Below are positions 24,802 through 33,938 of a stretch of 64,000 bases of DNA, piece by piece (within the stretch, counting starts at the first letter, position 1; each line of letters starts with the position of its first letter). The stretch covers positions 496,001-560,000 of the forward strand of contig NZ_PGFD01000001.1 in assembly GCF_002797535.1 (NCBI RefSeq), in the 5' to 3' direction. Source of the DNA: Chryseobacterium geocarposphaerae (GTDB lineage Bacteria > Bacteroidota > Bacteroidia > Flavobacteriales > Weeksellaceae). The notes beneath the pieces are model-generated. The model worked only from the letters and a program-made list of their open reading frames with translations. It was not told the origin of the DNA and ran no database searches. A program made the position numbers and the translations under genes.

Positions 24802-27681
24802 ATGAACCGATTTTATTTAGCTAAAACCAATAAAGCTGCTCTCTTTTTTGCGATGGCTTTATTGCCTTCCGGCTTGGCATATTCTCAGACTAAAAAAGAT
24901 ACTGTTGCTAAAGAGAAAAAAATAGAAGAAGTAGTTGTAATCGGATATGGTACGCAGAGAAAAGAAGCCGTTACAGGTTCTGTTGCTACCGTAAAAGGCG
25001 AAGCTCTTAGAGAGGTTCCTACCGCCAATATAACACAAGCTCTACAAAGTAGAAGTGCTGGGGTAGAAATCAATCAAACGTCCAGTAAACCTGGAGCAAC
25101 CATGAAAATCCGAATCAGAGGAACGAGATCATTATCAGACTCTGCAAATGATCCGCTTATCGTATTGGACGGAATTCCTTTTGTAGGATCTTTGGGAGAT
25201 ATAAGCTCTAGTGACATCAAGAGTGTGGATATTTTGAAAGATGCATCTGCAACCGCTATTTATGGCTCCAGAGGAGCGAACGGGGTTATACTAGTTACAA
25301 CAAACAGAGGATCAAAAGGGCAAAAGCCTAGATTTACTTATAACTCTTTCACGGGGAGTCAAACTTTGTTTTCTAGGTATCCTATGATGAATGGCGCTCA
25401 ATTGACTAAGCTGAGACATGATGCCAATGATCTCATCAAAAATGGAGACAGTGAAAAAGACGGAGTTGATACGGATTGGCAAAAGCTCTATTATAAGCCA
25501 GCAATGATAACAAACCATGATGTTGGAGTTTCCGGAGGTACAGACGGGGGTAATTATAATGTTGGTTTGTCATACTTGAAGCAAGATGCTATAGTTCCTT
25601 TGCAAAGTTATGAACGTTTTGGTTTTCGACTAGGTCTGGATCAGCAGGTCGGAAAAATTTTTAAATTTGGATTTACTACAAATTCCAATTATGTAAAATC
25701 TGAAGGTAATGGTGTTGCTTCAGCTCCTACATTAGGATATTCGCCTTTGGCCAGCCCCTATGATGAATTTGGTAATCCGAGAAGAACATTAACGATGTCA
25801 TCAAATATGGATCAGGCGTGGGTTTACACAAGAAAAAGTCTTGATGCTCTGGGAGATAAATATGTAGATGAAACGAAAGCTTTCTCATCTTATAATAACA
25901 TATATGGTGAAGTTAAATTACCAATAGATGGATTGAAATACCGGATAAATGTAGGGTTGGATTTCAGAACTTCAAATAGTGGAAATTATACAGGGGTAGG
26001 AGTATTTAATATAAATCCTGCTTCTATTTCTTCTGCAGGCAAGGGGAATAACCAGACCTATCACTGGACTATAGAGAACTTATTGACTTACGATAAGACT
26101 TTCGGAAAGCATAAGATAAATGCTGTTGCTTTATATTCTTCCGAACAAAATACTTATACAAGTAGTTATATGAGTGCTAAAAATGTACCTGCAGATTTTT
26201 TTCAATATTATAATCTAGGTCAATCTCCACAAGCTGATATTACTGTAAGGCCTGAAGATCAATCTTATGCCAGAACAGGATTGGTTTCCTATATGGGACG
26301 AGCGATGTATACCTATGACAATAAGTATATGATTACAGCTACTCTTAGAAGGGACGGTGCTTCTGTACTTGCAGAAGGACACAAATGGAATACTTATCCG
26401 GCAATTTCCGTGGGGTGGAATATTACTAATGAAAACTTTATGAAAGCTTTCCAATTCGTTAATCTTTTGAAATTAAGATATGGTTGGGGAGAAACATCAA
26501 ATCAAGCGATTGCCCCTTATACGACTTTAGGAAGCTTAACTGTTAATCCATATAACTTTGGAGGAGCTTATTCTACAGGTGTTTCTATTAATACAGCTCC
26601 AAACCCTTACTTAGGATGGGAATATTCCAAAACACACAATGCAGGATTGGATTTTGGGTTTCTTAACAATAGAATCAACGGTACAGTAGAATATTACAGA
26701 ACACATACTTCCGGAATACTTCAAAATAAGAGTTTACCTTCAACTTCAGGGATTCCAGGGGGAGTATTACAAAATGTAGGAGATATTGAAAACAAAGGTT
26801 GGGAAGCTTCTCTTAATGCAATTATTATTGATAAACCGGATGGTTTCAGTTGGGATGCCGGAGTTAACTGGTATGCCAATAAAAACAAAATTTTATCACT
26901 TGCATCTGGTGCACAACGAGATGAAAATAATTTATGGTTCGTTGGTCATAATGTAAATTCACTATATGATTATCAGTATGTAGGTTTATGGCAACAAGGA
27001 GATCCTTATTTGAGCATTCTTGAGCCTCAGGTTGGAGCTGCTCCAGGTATGATTAAAGTTCTGTATACAGGGGGGTATAATGCAGATGGAACACCTGTGA
27101 GAGCTATAGGTCCTGAAGATAGACAAATTATAGATACCAATCCAGATTGGCAGGGAGGTTTCAATATGCGTTTTGCTTACAAAGGTTTTGAGCTGAGTAC
27201 AGTAGGTGCATTCCAAAAAGGTGGTGTTCTGATCAGCTCTATTTATGGTTCTGCAGGTTACTTGAATAGATTAACCGGTAGAGGAAATAACGTAGATGTA
27301 GATTACTACACAGATGACAATACAGATGCAAGATTTCCGAAACCAGGTGGATTGCTAAGTGGTGATAATCCAAAGTATCTGTCAACTCTAGGCCTTTTTG
27401 ACGCATCATATGTGAAATTAAGAACAATTACATTAGGATATAACTTAAATAAAGATTTTCTTAAAGATCTTAACATTAATAGCTTAAGAATTTATTTTAC
27501 GGTAACAAATCCATTGATAATTTATTCGCCATATCACAAAATGTCTGGAATGGACCCTGAACCGAACTCTACAGGTGATCAAAATCAGGCTGTAAGCGGA
27601 TACAAAAATCGTCAGTTGATTATAGGAACTAATAATCCTGCGACAAGAAACTTTATATTGGGAATTAACTTATCTTTCTAA
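24802..27681 (+). CDS. SusC-type TonB-dependent outer-membrane transporter
   Basis: This 959-residue outer-membrane beta-barrel imports oligosaccharides with energy from TonB. A signal peptide ends near ...LAYSQ (residue about 29). The TonB-box and plug follow at once (KIEEVVVIGYGTQRKEAVTGSV), then the SusC plug markers LIVLDGIPF and SVDILKDASATAIYGSRGANGVILVTT, then the barrel to the C-terminal aromatic F. It lacks the carboxypeptidase-regulatory-like domain that many SusC proteins carry before the plug. Its SusD partner begins 13 bp later. The locus context suggests xylo-oligosaccharide import; the ligand is inferred. Confidence 0.94.
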   Translation: MNRFYLAKTNKAALFFAMALLPSGLAYSQTKKDTVAKEKKIEEVVVIGYGTQRKEAVTGSVATVKGEALREVPTANITQALQSRSAGVEINQTSSKPGATMKIRIRGTRSLSDSANDPLIVLDGIPFVGSLGDISSSDIKSVDILKDASATAIYGSRGANGVILVTTNRGSKGQKPRFTYNSFTGSQTLFSRYPMMNGAQLTKLRHDANDLIKNGDSEKDGVDTDWQKLYYKPAMITNHDVGVSGGTDGGNYNVGLSYLKQDAIVPLQSYERFGFRLGLDQQVGKIFKFGFTTNSNYVKSEGNGVASAPTLGYSPLASPYDEFGNPRRTLTMSSNMDQAWVYTRKSLDALGDKYVDETKAFSSYNNIYGEVKLPIDGLKYRINVGLDFRTSNSGNYTGVGVFNINPASISSAGKGNNQTYHWTIENLLTYDKTFGKHKINAVALYSSEQNTYTSSYMSAKNVPADFFQYYNLGQSPQADITVRPEDQSYARTGLVSYMGRAMYTYDNKYMITATLRRDGASVLAEGHKWNTYPAISVGWNITNENFMKAFQFVNLLKLRYGWGETSNQAIAPYTTLGSLTVNPYNFGGAYSTGVSINTAPNPYLGWEYSKTHNAGLDFGFLNNRINGTVEYYRTHTSGILQNKSLPSTSGIPGGVLQNVGDIENKGWEASLNAIIIDKPDGFSWDAGVNWYANKNKILSLASGAQRDENNLWFVGHNVNSLYDYQYVGLWQQGDPYLSILEPQVGAAPGMIKVLYTGGYNADGTPVRAIGPEDRQIIDTNPDWQGGFNMRFAYKGFELSTVGAFQKGGVLISSIYGSAGYLNRLTGRGNNVDVDYYTDDNTDARFPKPGGLLSGDNPKYLSTLGLFDASYVKLRTITLGYNLNKDFLKDLNINSLRIYFTVTNPLIIYSPYHKMSGMDPEPNSTGDQNQAVSGYKNRQLIIGTNNPATRNFILGINLSF

Positions 27682-27694
27682 ATCACACATCATC

Positions 27695-29656
27695 ATGATA
27701 AAAATTAACAAAAAAATTGTATTGGGAGTTGTAGTGGCTTCACTAGTATTGTCTAGCTGTAATGAGATTCTAGACGAACAACCCAGATCAGGATATACGG
27801 TTGATTATTTCAATTCTGCAGATGGCGTAACATCTGGTGTAACCGCATTATATAGAAGCTTACGTCTTCTTTATGGGAATGGTTATTATATGAGTGCTAC
27901 ACAGAACGGAACGGATGAGGCAACTTGGGCTCAGAGTGCAGACGGTAACTTTAAAGATCTGGATATGACAGGTGGTGCTGGAGCGATTAACTCCAATACT
28001 TTCCCTACGAGCATGGTTTGGGGATCCGTTTTCCCTTATATTAATACAGCTAATGGTATTATAGAAAGAGGACCGAAATTCAATATTCCGGAATCTCTTA
28101 TATCTGAAGCTCGTTTTTTCAGATCATTTTATTACTTTCAACTAGTACAGACGTATGGTGGGGTACCTTTAGATTTAGGCTCTGGAGAATTGGCTCTGAA
28201 CATTTCACCTACCACTTTGTCTAAAAGAAATACAGTTCCTGAAGTATATTCAAGAGGTATTTTTCCTGATTTATTAAAAGCAATAGATAATCTTCCTGCA
28301 ACTCCCAGAGTTACGGGTGGGGTTACAAAAAATGTAGCAAGGTTGTTTTTAGCTAAAGCGTACCTCACTTACGGTTGGTGGTTGCAAAATCCTAATAATA
28401 TCCCGACATATCCCGATGCTGCACGAACGGATCTTGATGGTCATAATGCACAATGGTATTTTCAAAAAGCATATGATTTATCTCTACAAGGTATTAATAA
28501 TCCGGGATCTTATGCACTTCAACCTACTTATTATGATGTAAATGAAGGCTCTAAAGATCGTAATTCAGAGCAGATGCTTTACGCAGATCATACAGCATCC
28601 AGTATTTTTTATAACGAGGGTGACCCCGTAGGATACGGTTCAGGATGGGCTCCGGATAACTTCGCTGCCTGGATGCAAACATGGAATTATACAAATATAA
28701 AAAGTAGTAAATCTGCTACTTCATGGGTTTCAGCAAGCCCTATCACAAGAGAAGCGACGCAATCGCTGGGAAGACCTTGGGTACGTATGGCACCACCTAT
28801 AGGAGTTATCAAAAACACTTTCGCTGATAAAACTAATGATTCTCGTTATGATGGGACTTTTGTGACAACTTATAGGGGAAACTGGCATAAAACTGGAACG
28901 GGTCTGGAAACTGTTACAACACTATATAATGCTAATAATCTTCCTGTACCGGTAGGAGGGGCGATATTAAGCTTCTTGGATGATGATTCCCAATTGCCAA
29001 ATATTGTTTACCCGACTGATGGCGGCCAAAATGGTGTAGGTGCTGGTGTTTTGCCCGGACGTGCGGATTGGGTAATTTCACCTAACGGAATTAGCAGAAT
29101 TGTATATCCGGGACTTTGGAAAATTGGAACATATCAGACAAATGATGTTACTGGTTTAGGTTATCCAAATGCCGCTTTAACAAGGCCATTTCCTGTAGCC
29201 AAATTCTCCGAATTTTATTTCATTGCGGCGGAAGCAGCTGTAAAAGGAGCTTCAGGTGCTATGAGTGCACGAGATTTGATCAACGTAATTCGCGCAAGAG
29301 CAGGAAAATGGAGATTTAGTAATAAGAATAATGCTTCGTATATTGCTGATAATAGTGCAGCTATGATTGCAGCAACACCGGCTACTATTACTATAGATTA
29401 TATTTTAGCGGAAAGATCAAGAGAATATTATGGAGAGTTTTACAGATGGTTTGATTTGGTAAGAACTCAAAAATGGGCAGAATACGCTGCAACTTATCAG
29501 ATAGGAGGAACAGCTTATGGAAATCATACACCACAGAATTTTACAAGAAATATTCAGCCATATCATTACCTGAGACCAATTCCTCAAGGACAGTTGGATG
29601 CAATGACCGAAATGTCTGCAGCAGATAAAGCAAAATATCAGAATCCTGGTTACTAA
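27695..29656 (+). CDS. SusD-type glycan-binding lipoprotein
   Basis: SusD proteins cap the SusC transporter and bind glycan at the cell surface. This one has 653 residues, long for the family. A lipoprotein signal peptide ends in LSSC with C22 as the lipidated cysteine; the N residue after it is followed by E-I-L-D-E-Q-P, usual for surface SusD. The TPR-like N-terminal half (FRSFYYFQLVQTYGGVPL) and the C-terminal RagB/SusD region (YILAERSREYYGEFYRWFDLVRT) are both present. It is 13 bp from susC and is followed by a terminator at 29690. Confidence 0.94.
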   Translation: MIKINKKIVLGVVVASLVLSSCNEILDEQPRSGYTVDYFNSADGVTSGVTALYRSLRLLYGNGYYMSATQNGTDEATWAQSADGNFKDLDMTGGAGAINSNTFPTSMVWGSVFPYINTANGIIERGPKFNIPESLISEARFFRSFYYFQLVQTYGGVPLDLGSGELALNISPTTLSKRNTVPEVYSRGIFPDLLKAIDNLPATPRVTGGVTKNVARLFLAKAYLTYGWWLQNPNNIPTYPDAARTDLDGHNAQWYFQKAYDLSLQGINNPGSYALQPTYYDVNEGSKDRNSEQMLYADHTASSIFYNEGDPVGYGSGWAPDNFAAWMQTWNYTNIKSSKSATSWVSASPITREATQSLGRPWVRMAPPIGVIKNTFADKTNDSRYDGTFVTTYRGNWHKTGTGLETVTTLYNANNLPVPVGGAILSFLDDDSQLPNIVYPTDGGQNGVGAGVLPGRADWVISPNGISRIVYPGLWKIGTYQTNDVTGLGYPNAALTRPFPVAKFSEFYFIAAEAAVKGASGAMSARDLINVIRARAGKWRFSNKNNASYIADNSAAMIAATPATITIDYILAERSREYYGEFYRWFDLVRTQKWAEYAATYQIGGTAYGNHTPQNFTRNIQPYHYLRPIPQGQLDAMTEMSAADKAKYQNPGY

Positions 29657-29689
29657 AAATTAGTTAGTTTCACATTCATATATAGTTTA

Positions 29690-29722
29690 CAGGGCAGATC
29701 CTAAAATATCTGCCTTGTTTTT
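29690..29722 (+). terminator. Rho-independent terminator after susD
   Basis: CAGGGCAGAT (29690-29699) pairs with ATCTGCCTTG (29708-29717), one G-U pair, then five T. It separates the susCD unit from the glucuronate genes. Confidence 0.75.
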
Positions 29723-29743
29723 AATTTAAAATTTAAAAATGGT

Positions 29744-30922
29744 ATGGAAAAAACATGGCGTTGGTTTGGGAAGAATGATAAAATTAAGTTACAAACCCTT
29801 CGACAAATCGGTGTGGAAGGTATTGTTTCTGCGCTGCATGAGATTCCGAACGGGGAAGTCTGGAGTTTAGAGGCTGTTAATGATTATAAAAACTATATAG
29901 AAAGTCACGGTCTTCGCTGGTCTGTTGTAGAAAGCCTTCCGGTAAGCGAAGCGATCAAATACGGAGGTGAAGACCGTGATTTTTTGATAGAAAACTACAT
30001 CAAAAGTCTCGAAAACTTAGGAAAAGCTGGCGTAACTACGGTTTGTTACAACTTTATGCCGGTTTTAGATTGGGCAAGAACAGATCTTTTCCACGAATGG
30101 GAAGACGGTTCGTCGTCATTGTATTTTGATAAAGCAAGATTTGCTTATTTTGAAATTCATATTCTGAAAAGAGAAGGAGCCGAAAAAGATTATAATCCGG
30201 AAATTCTGAAAAAAGTGGAAGAATTAAAAAATACACTTTCAGAAAAAGATAATAATGATCTGATTGATTCGGTGATTGTAAAAACACAGGGATTCGTGAA
30301 TGGAAATATCAAGGAAGGCGAATTGAATCCTGTAGAAAAATTTAAAAATCTATTGGCTTTATATGACGGAATTGATAAAAACCAGCTTCGGGAAAATCTA
30401 AAATATTTCCTCGAAAAAATAATGCCAGTCTGCGAACAATGGAATATCCAGATGTGTGTACATCCCGATGATCCGCCTTTTGCTTTGCTCGGCTTACCTA
30501 GAATTGTTACCAATGAAGAAGACATCGACTGGTTCCTTAATGCCGTGAACAATCCTCACAACGGACTGACATTCTGTGCGGGTTCACTTAGCGCCAATCT
30601 TCAGAATGACGTTCCGAAACTGGCCCAAAAATTTGCTCACAGAACAAAATTTGTTCATTTGAGAAGCACCAATGTTTTTGAAAACGGAGATTTCATTGAG
30701 GCCCATCATTTAGGCGGAAGAGGAAAATTAATCGACGTGATTCGCGTATTCGAAAAAGAAAATCCGGATTTACCGATGAGAATCGACCACGGAAGATTGT
30801 TGTCGGAAGATATTGATAAAGACTACAATCCCGGCTATTCTTTTCTGGGAAGAATGCTGGCTTTAGGACAGATTGAAGGCGTCATGGCAACCGTACAAAA
30901 CGAAATGGCCAGAAATCTTTAG
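29744..30922 (+). CDS. uxuA: D-mannonate dehydratase
   Basis: UxuA converts D-mannonate to 2-keto-3-deoxy-gluconate in the glucuronate pathway. The 392-residue protein has the TIM-barrel landmarks of the UxuA family: MEKTWRWFGKNDKIKL at the start, GVTTVCYNFMPVLDWARTDL, the metal-binding CVHPDDPPFALLGLPRI and VHLRSTNVFENGDFIEAHHLGG, and near the end RIDHGRLL. Length is normal. The fructuronate reductase follows 128 bp later across a repeat block. Uronate isomerase (uxaC) and KDG kinase/aldolase are not in the window. In context the substrate is glucuronate released from xylan by the GH115 enzyme. Confidence 0.95.
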   Translation: MEKTWRWFGKNDKIKLQTLRQIGVEGIVSALHEIPNGEVWSLEAVNDYKNYIESHGLRWSVVESLPVSEAIKYGGEDRDFLIENYIKSLENLGKAGVTTVCYNFMPVLDWARTDLFHEWEDGSSSLYFDKARFAYFEIHILKREGAEKDYNPEILKKVEELKNTLSEKDNNDLIDSVIVKTQGFVNGNIKEGELNPVEKFKNLLALYDGIDKNQLRENLKYFLEKIMPVCEQWNIQMCVHPDDPPFALLGLPRIVTNEEDIDWFLNAVNNPHNGLTFCAGSLSANLQNDVPKLAQKFAHRTKFVHLRSTNVFENGDFIEAHHLGGRGKLIDVIRVFEKENPDLPMRIDHGRLLSEDIDKDYNPGYSFLGRMLALGQIEGVMATVQNEMARNL

Positions 30923-30930
30923 GAAAAACA

Positions 30931-31020
30931 GAACCCGAAGGGTTCAATATAAATAGCCGTAGGTGAAACCTATGGAAAAAAGAAATACAATTTCCAACGA
31001 ACCCGAAGGGTTCAATATCA
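30931..31020 (+). repeat. CCCGAAGGG / CCGTAGGTGAAACCTATGG palindromic repeats
   Basis: The block has GAACCCGAAGGGTTCAATAT, then AGCCGTAGGTGAAACCTATGG, then after 24 bases another GAACCCGAAGGGTTCAATAT. It is the third copy of the arrangement seen around ilvB, more than 20 kb away, and lies between uxuA and the reductase gene. Confidence 0.75.
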
Positions 31021-31050
31021 TTTATCAACCATCAATTATCATTCATAAAA

Positions 31051-31866
31051 ATGAACGAAATATTCAGTATAAAAGATAAAGTTGCCGTCATTACAGGAGC
31101 TTCCGGCGTTTTGGGAGGAAGCCTGGCCAAAAGTTTTATCGAAGCCGGAGCGAAAGTGGTGGCACTTGGCAGAAATCAGGAAACATTGGATTCCTGTGTG
31201 AAAGAATTAACGGATTTCGGAGGTGACGCATTTGCCGTCGAAGCCAATGTCATGAATATAGAAAGCCTTGAAAATGCTTCAAAAAAGATCATTGAAAAAT
31301 ATGGCAAAATAGATATTCTGCTGAATATTGCAGGAGGAAATATTCCCGCCGCGACCTTGTCTCCGGACCAGTCATTTTTCGATATGAATATGGAGGGATG
31401 GGATGAGGTAACGAACCTTAATATCAACGGAACCGTTTATCCATGCTATGTTTTCGGAAAAGTAATGGCGGAACAAAAAAGCGGAAGTATCGTCAATATT
31501 TCTTCGATGGCAGCTTATTCTGCAATTACAAGGGTTGCCGGATATTCGGCGGCTAAGTCGGCAATTACCAATTTTACGCAATGGCTGGCTTCAGATTTAG
31601 CATTGAAATTCGGAGATAAAATCCGTGTGAATGCTGTTGCTCCGGGATTTTTCATTGGAGACCAAAACCGTGCAATTTTATTAAATCCGGATGGTTCTCT
31701 AACCGACAGGAGCAAAAAAGTCATGACTAAAACACCTATGCAAAGATTCGGAGAAGTGGAAGAACTGAATGGAGCCGTACAGTTTCTTTGTTCGGATGCC
31801 GCAAGTTTCATTACCGGGGCTTTACTTCCTGTTGATGGCGGTTTCAGCGCTTTCAGCGGAGTATAA
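31051..31866 (+). CDS. SDR-type D-mannonate oxidoreductase (fructuronate reductase)
   Basis: This 271-residue classical SDR probably reduces fructuronate to mannonate, the step before UxuA. It has the cofactor motif TGASGVLGG (about 16-24), NIAGG at about 92-96, catalytic serine in VNISSMAAYS and the YSAAK motif. Bacteroidota use an SDR for this step in place of the long-chain UxuB of enterobacteria, and the usual adjacency to uxuA supports the call. Assignment rests on that adjacency more than on residues; a related SDR role such as gluconate 5-dehydrogenase is possible. A strong terminator follows. Confidence 0.8.
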   Translation: MNEIFSIKDKVAVITGASGVLGGSLAKSFIEAGAKVVALGRNQETLDSCVKELTDFGGDAFAVEANVMNIESLENASKKIIEKYGKIDILLNIAGGNIPAATLSPDQSFFDMNMEGWDEVTNLNINGTVYPCYVFGKVMAEQKSGSIVNISSMAAYSAITRVAGYSAAKSAITNFTQWLASDLALKFGDKIRVNAVAPGFFIGDQNRAILLNPDGSLTDRSKKVMTKTPMQRFGEVEELNGAVQFLCSDAASFITGALLPVDGGFSAFSGV

Positions 31867-31886
31867 TTTGTAGTTATTTTCTTCAT

Positions 31887-31912
31887 ATAGTTAAGGCCTT
31901 AACTATTTTTTT
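31887..31912 (+). terminator. Rho-independent terminator after the fructuronate reductase gene
   Basis: ATAGTTAAGGCCTTAACTAT is a perfect 20-base palindrome (31887-31906) followed by six more T. With loop formation at the centre the stem is about 8 bp. Confidence 0.75.
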
Positions 31913-31968
31913 GTTAAGGTCTTTTACAAAACTGCTTTTAAAAATTTCTAATAATCTAAAAATAAAAT

Positions 31969-33687
31969 ATGAAACAGAGATTTATGCAATCGATTATTTC
32001 TAAAAATAAAACAGGCCTTTTTGCTGCAATGGCTCTATTTTCCATCAGCAATATTGCCGCTCAGACTTTCTCCGATTTCAATTACCATGGAAACGATAAA
32101 ATATATAATGATAACCCCTTAAAATCAGACGAATTTTATTCCCCGATTCTGCAGGGTTGTTATCCCGATCCGAGCATCACCAAAAAAGGAGACGATTATT
32201 ACTTAGTAAACTCTTCTTTCTCGATGTTTCCGGGTGTTCCTATTTTCACCTCTAAAGATTTGGTGAATTGGAAACAGGTTGGGCACGTTCTCGACAGACC
32301 TTCTCAGCTAAAAGTGGAAAAAGGAGGGGTTTCGCAGGGAATTTATGCGCCGGATATTAAATACAACAAATACAACGATACTTTTTATATGATTACCACC
32401 CAGATCGCAGGTGGAGTCGGCAATATGGTCGTAAAAACCAAAGATCCTGCAAAAGGCTGGAGCGAAGTTCAGAAACTCAATTTTGATGGAATCGATCCGG
32501 CCATTTTCTTTGATGATGATGGAAAAGCCTACATCGTACACAATGATGCACCGCCAAAAGGAACCGAACAGTACAACGGTCACCGAGTGATTAAAATGTG
32601 GGATTACGATTTAGAAAAAGATCAGGTTGTGGCAGGTTCAGACAGAATTATCGTCAATGGCGGAGTAGATCTTTCTCAAAAGCCGATTTGGATTGAAGGG
32701 CCGCATTTGTACAAATACAAAGGGAAATACTACCTGATGTGTGCAGAAGGCGGAACCGGAGGCAACCACAGCGAGGTGATTTTTATGGCAGATTCGCCGA
32801 AAGGCCCGTTTGTTCCGGCTAAAAACAATCCTATTCTTACCCAAAGATATTTTCCGAGAGACAGAAAAGAAAAAGTCGATTGGGCAGGTCACGCTGATTT
32901 GGTGGAAGGCCCTAACGGACAATGGTATGGCGTATTTTTAGCCATTCGTCCGAATGTCAATAATCGTGTCAATAAAGGCCGTGAAACTTTCATCCTTCCT
33001 GTTGACTGGAGCGGAGCATATCCCGTTTTCCAGAATGGGCTGGTTCCGATGAAACCAAAATTAAAAATGCCACAAGACGTTCAAAACCAAACCGGACAAA
33101 ATGGATTTTTCCCGAACGGGAATTTTACCTATAACGATAAATTAACCGATAAAAATCTGGATTTCCGTTGGATTGCAATGCGCGGACCGCGTGAAAATTT
33201 TATCACTGCTACAAAAAATGGCGTAAAAGTGAACCCGATGGAAACAAATATCAAAGCGTTGGCTCCGATTTCATCTTTGTTCCACAGATTACAGCACGAA
33301 GATTTTGAGACATCTGTAACCCTTGATTTTAAACCTAAATCTGAAAAAGAATTGGCCGGAATTACGCTCTACCAAAGCGAAACGTTCAATTATGTTTTCG
33401 GAGTTACGAAGAAAGACAAAGACTTCTACATCGTTTTAGAAAGAACTGAAAAAGGAAGTTCAAAACTGATTGCAAGTGAGAAAATTTCATTAGGTAAGAC
33501 CATTAAATTCCAGGCTGTTGGCGAGAAAGATAACATTAGCTTCAATTATTCTTTGGACGGCAAAAATTTCAAAAATATCGGCGGTCCGGTTTCAGGAGAT
33601 ATCCTTTCAACCGATGTTGCAGGCGGTTTCACAGGAAGTTTAATTGGCTTGTACAGCACTTCGTCCAATGATACTGTGCCGAATTAA
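31969..33687 (+). CDS. GH43 beta-xylosidase-like glycoside hydrolase
   Basis: This secreted 572-residue enzyme has a five-bladed GH43 domain (about 55-375) and a C-terminal beta-sandwich (about 390-572) of the kind found in GH43 beta-xylosidases. A signal peptide ends near ...ISNIAAQ (residue about 32). Catalytic residues are D67 (YPDPS), the pKa-setting D176 (GIDPAIFFDDDGKAY) and acid E243 (WIEGPHLYK). The first blade sequence SSFSMFPGVPIFTSKDLVNWKQVGHV is typical of exo-acting xylosidases and arabinofuranosidases, so it would trim xylo-oligosaccharides. Location is probably periplasm. It begins after the glucuronate operon terminator. Confidence 0.9.
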   Translation: MKQRFMQSIISKNKTGLFAAMALFSISNIAAQTFSDFNYHGNDKIYNDNPLKSDEFYSPILQGCYPDPSITKKGDDYYLVNSSFSMFPGVPIFTSKDLVNWKQVGHVLDRPSQLKVEKGGVSQGIYAPDIKYNKYNDTFYMITTQIAGGVGNMVVKTKDPAKGWSEVQKLNFDGIDPAIFFDDDGKAYIVHNDAPPKGTEQYNGHRVIKMWDYDLEKDQVVAGSDRIIVNGGVDLSQKPIWIEGPHLYKYKGKYYLMCAEGGTGGNHSEVIFMADSPKGPFVPAKNNPILTQRYFPRDRKEKVDWAGHADLVEGPNGQWYGVFLAIRPNVNNRVNKGRETFILPVDWSGAYPVFQNGLVPMKPKLKMPQDVQNQTGQNGFFPNGNFTYNDKLTDKNLDFRWIAMRGPRENFITATKNGVKVNPMETNIKALAPISSLFHRLQHEDFETSVTLDFKPKSEKELAGITLYQSETFNYVFGVTKKDKDFYIVLERTEKGSSKLIASEKISLGKTIKFQAVGEKDNISFNYSLDGKNFKNIGGPVSGDILSTDVAGGFTGSLIGLYSTSSNDTVPN

Positions 33688-33744
33688 TTTAACCATTTTA
33701 AACCTTCAAGGTTTTGTAAAGTAAAAGTAGTAATATCAATAGAA

Positions 33745-33810
33745 AATCAATAGGGACGGGCTTTAGCCCGTTTTCAAAGAAAAACAATCAGTCGGCTTTA
33801 GCCAAAACTT
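33745..33810 (+). repeat. CGGGCTTTAGCCCG repeat
   Basis: ATAGGGACGGGCTTTAGCCCGTTTTCAAAG is followed by TCGGCTTTAGCCAAAACTT. Two more copies are at 41463-41530 and 62516-62641, always between genes. The rest of the 251-bp gap holds a CACTGAGCTTGTCGAAGTG element (33871-33892), a relative of the one inside the repeat at 10199. Confidence 0.7.
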
Positions 33811-33938
33811 AAGATAATATAGGCTTTGATACGATAAACCAATTTGAAATAAACAGTTAGTATTAGCAATGTCACACTGAGCTTGTCGAAGTGTTTTTTG
33901 AGATTGCTTAAAATCAACCAAACCAAAATATCAAAACC

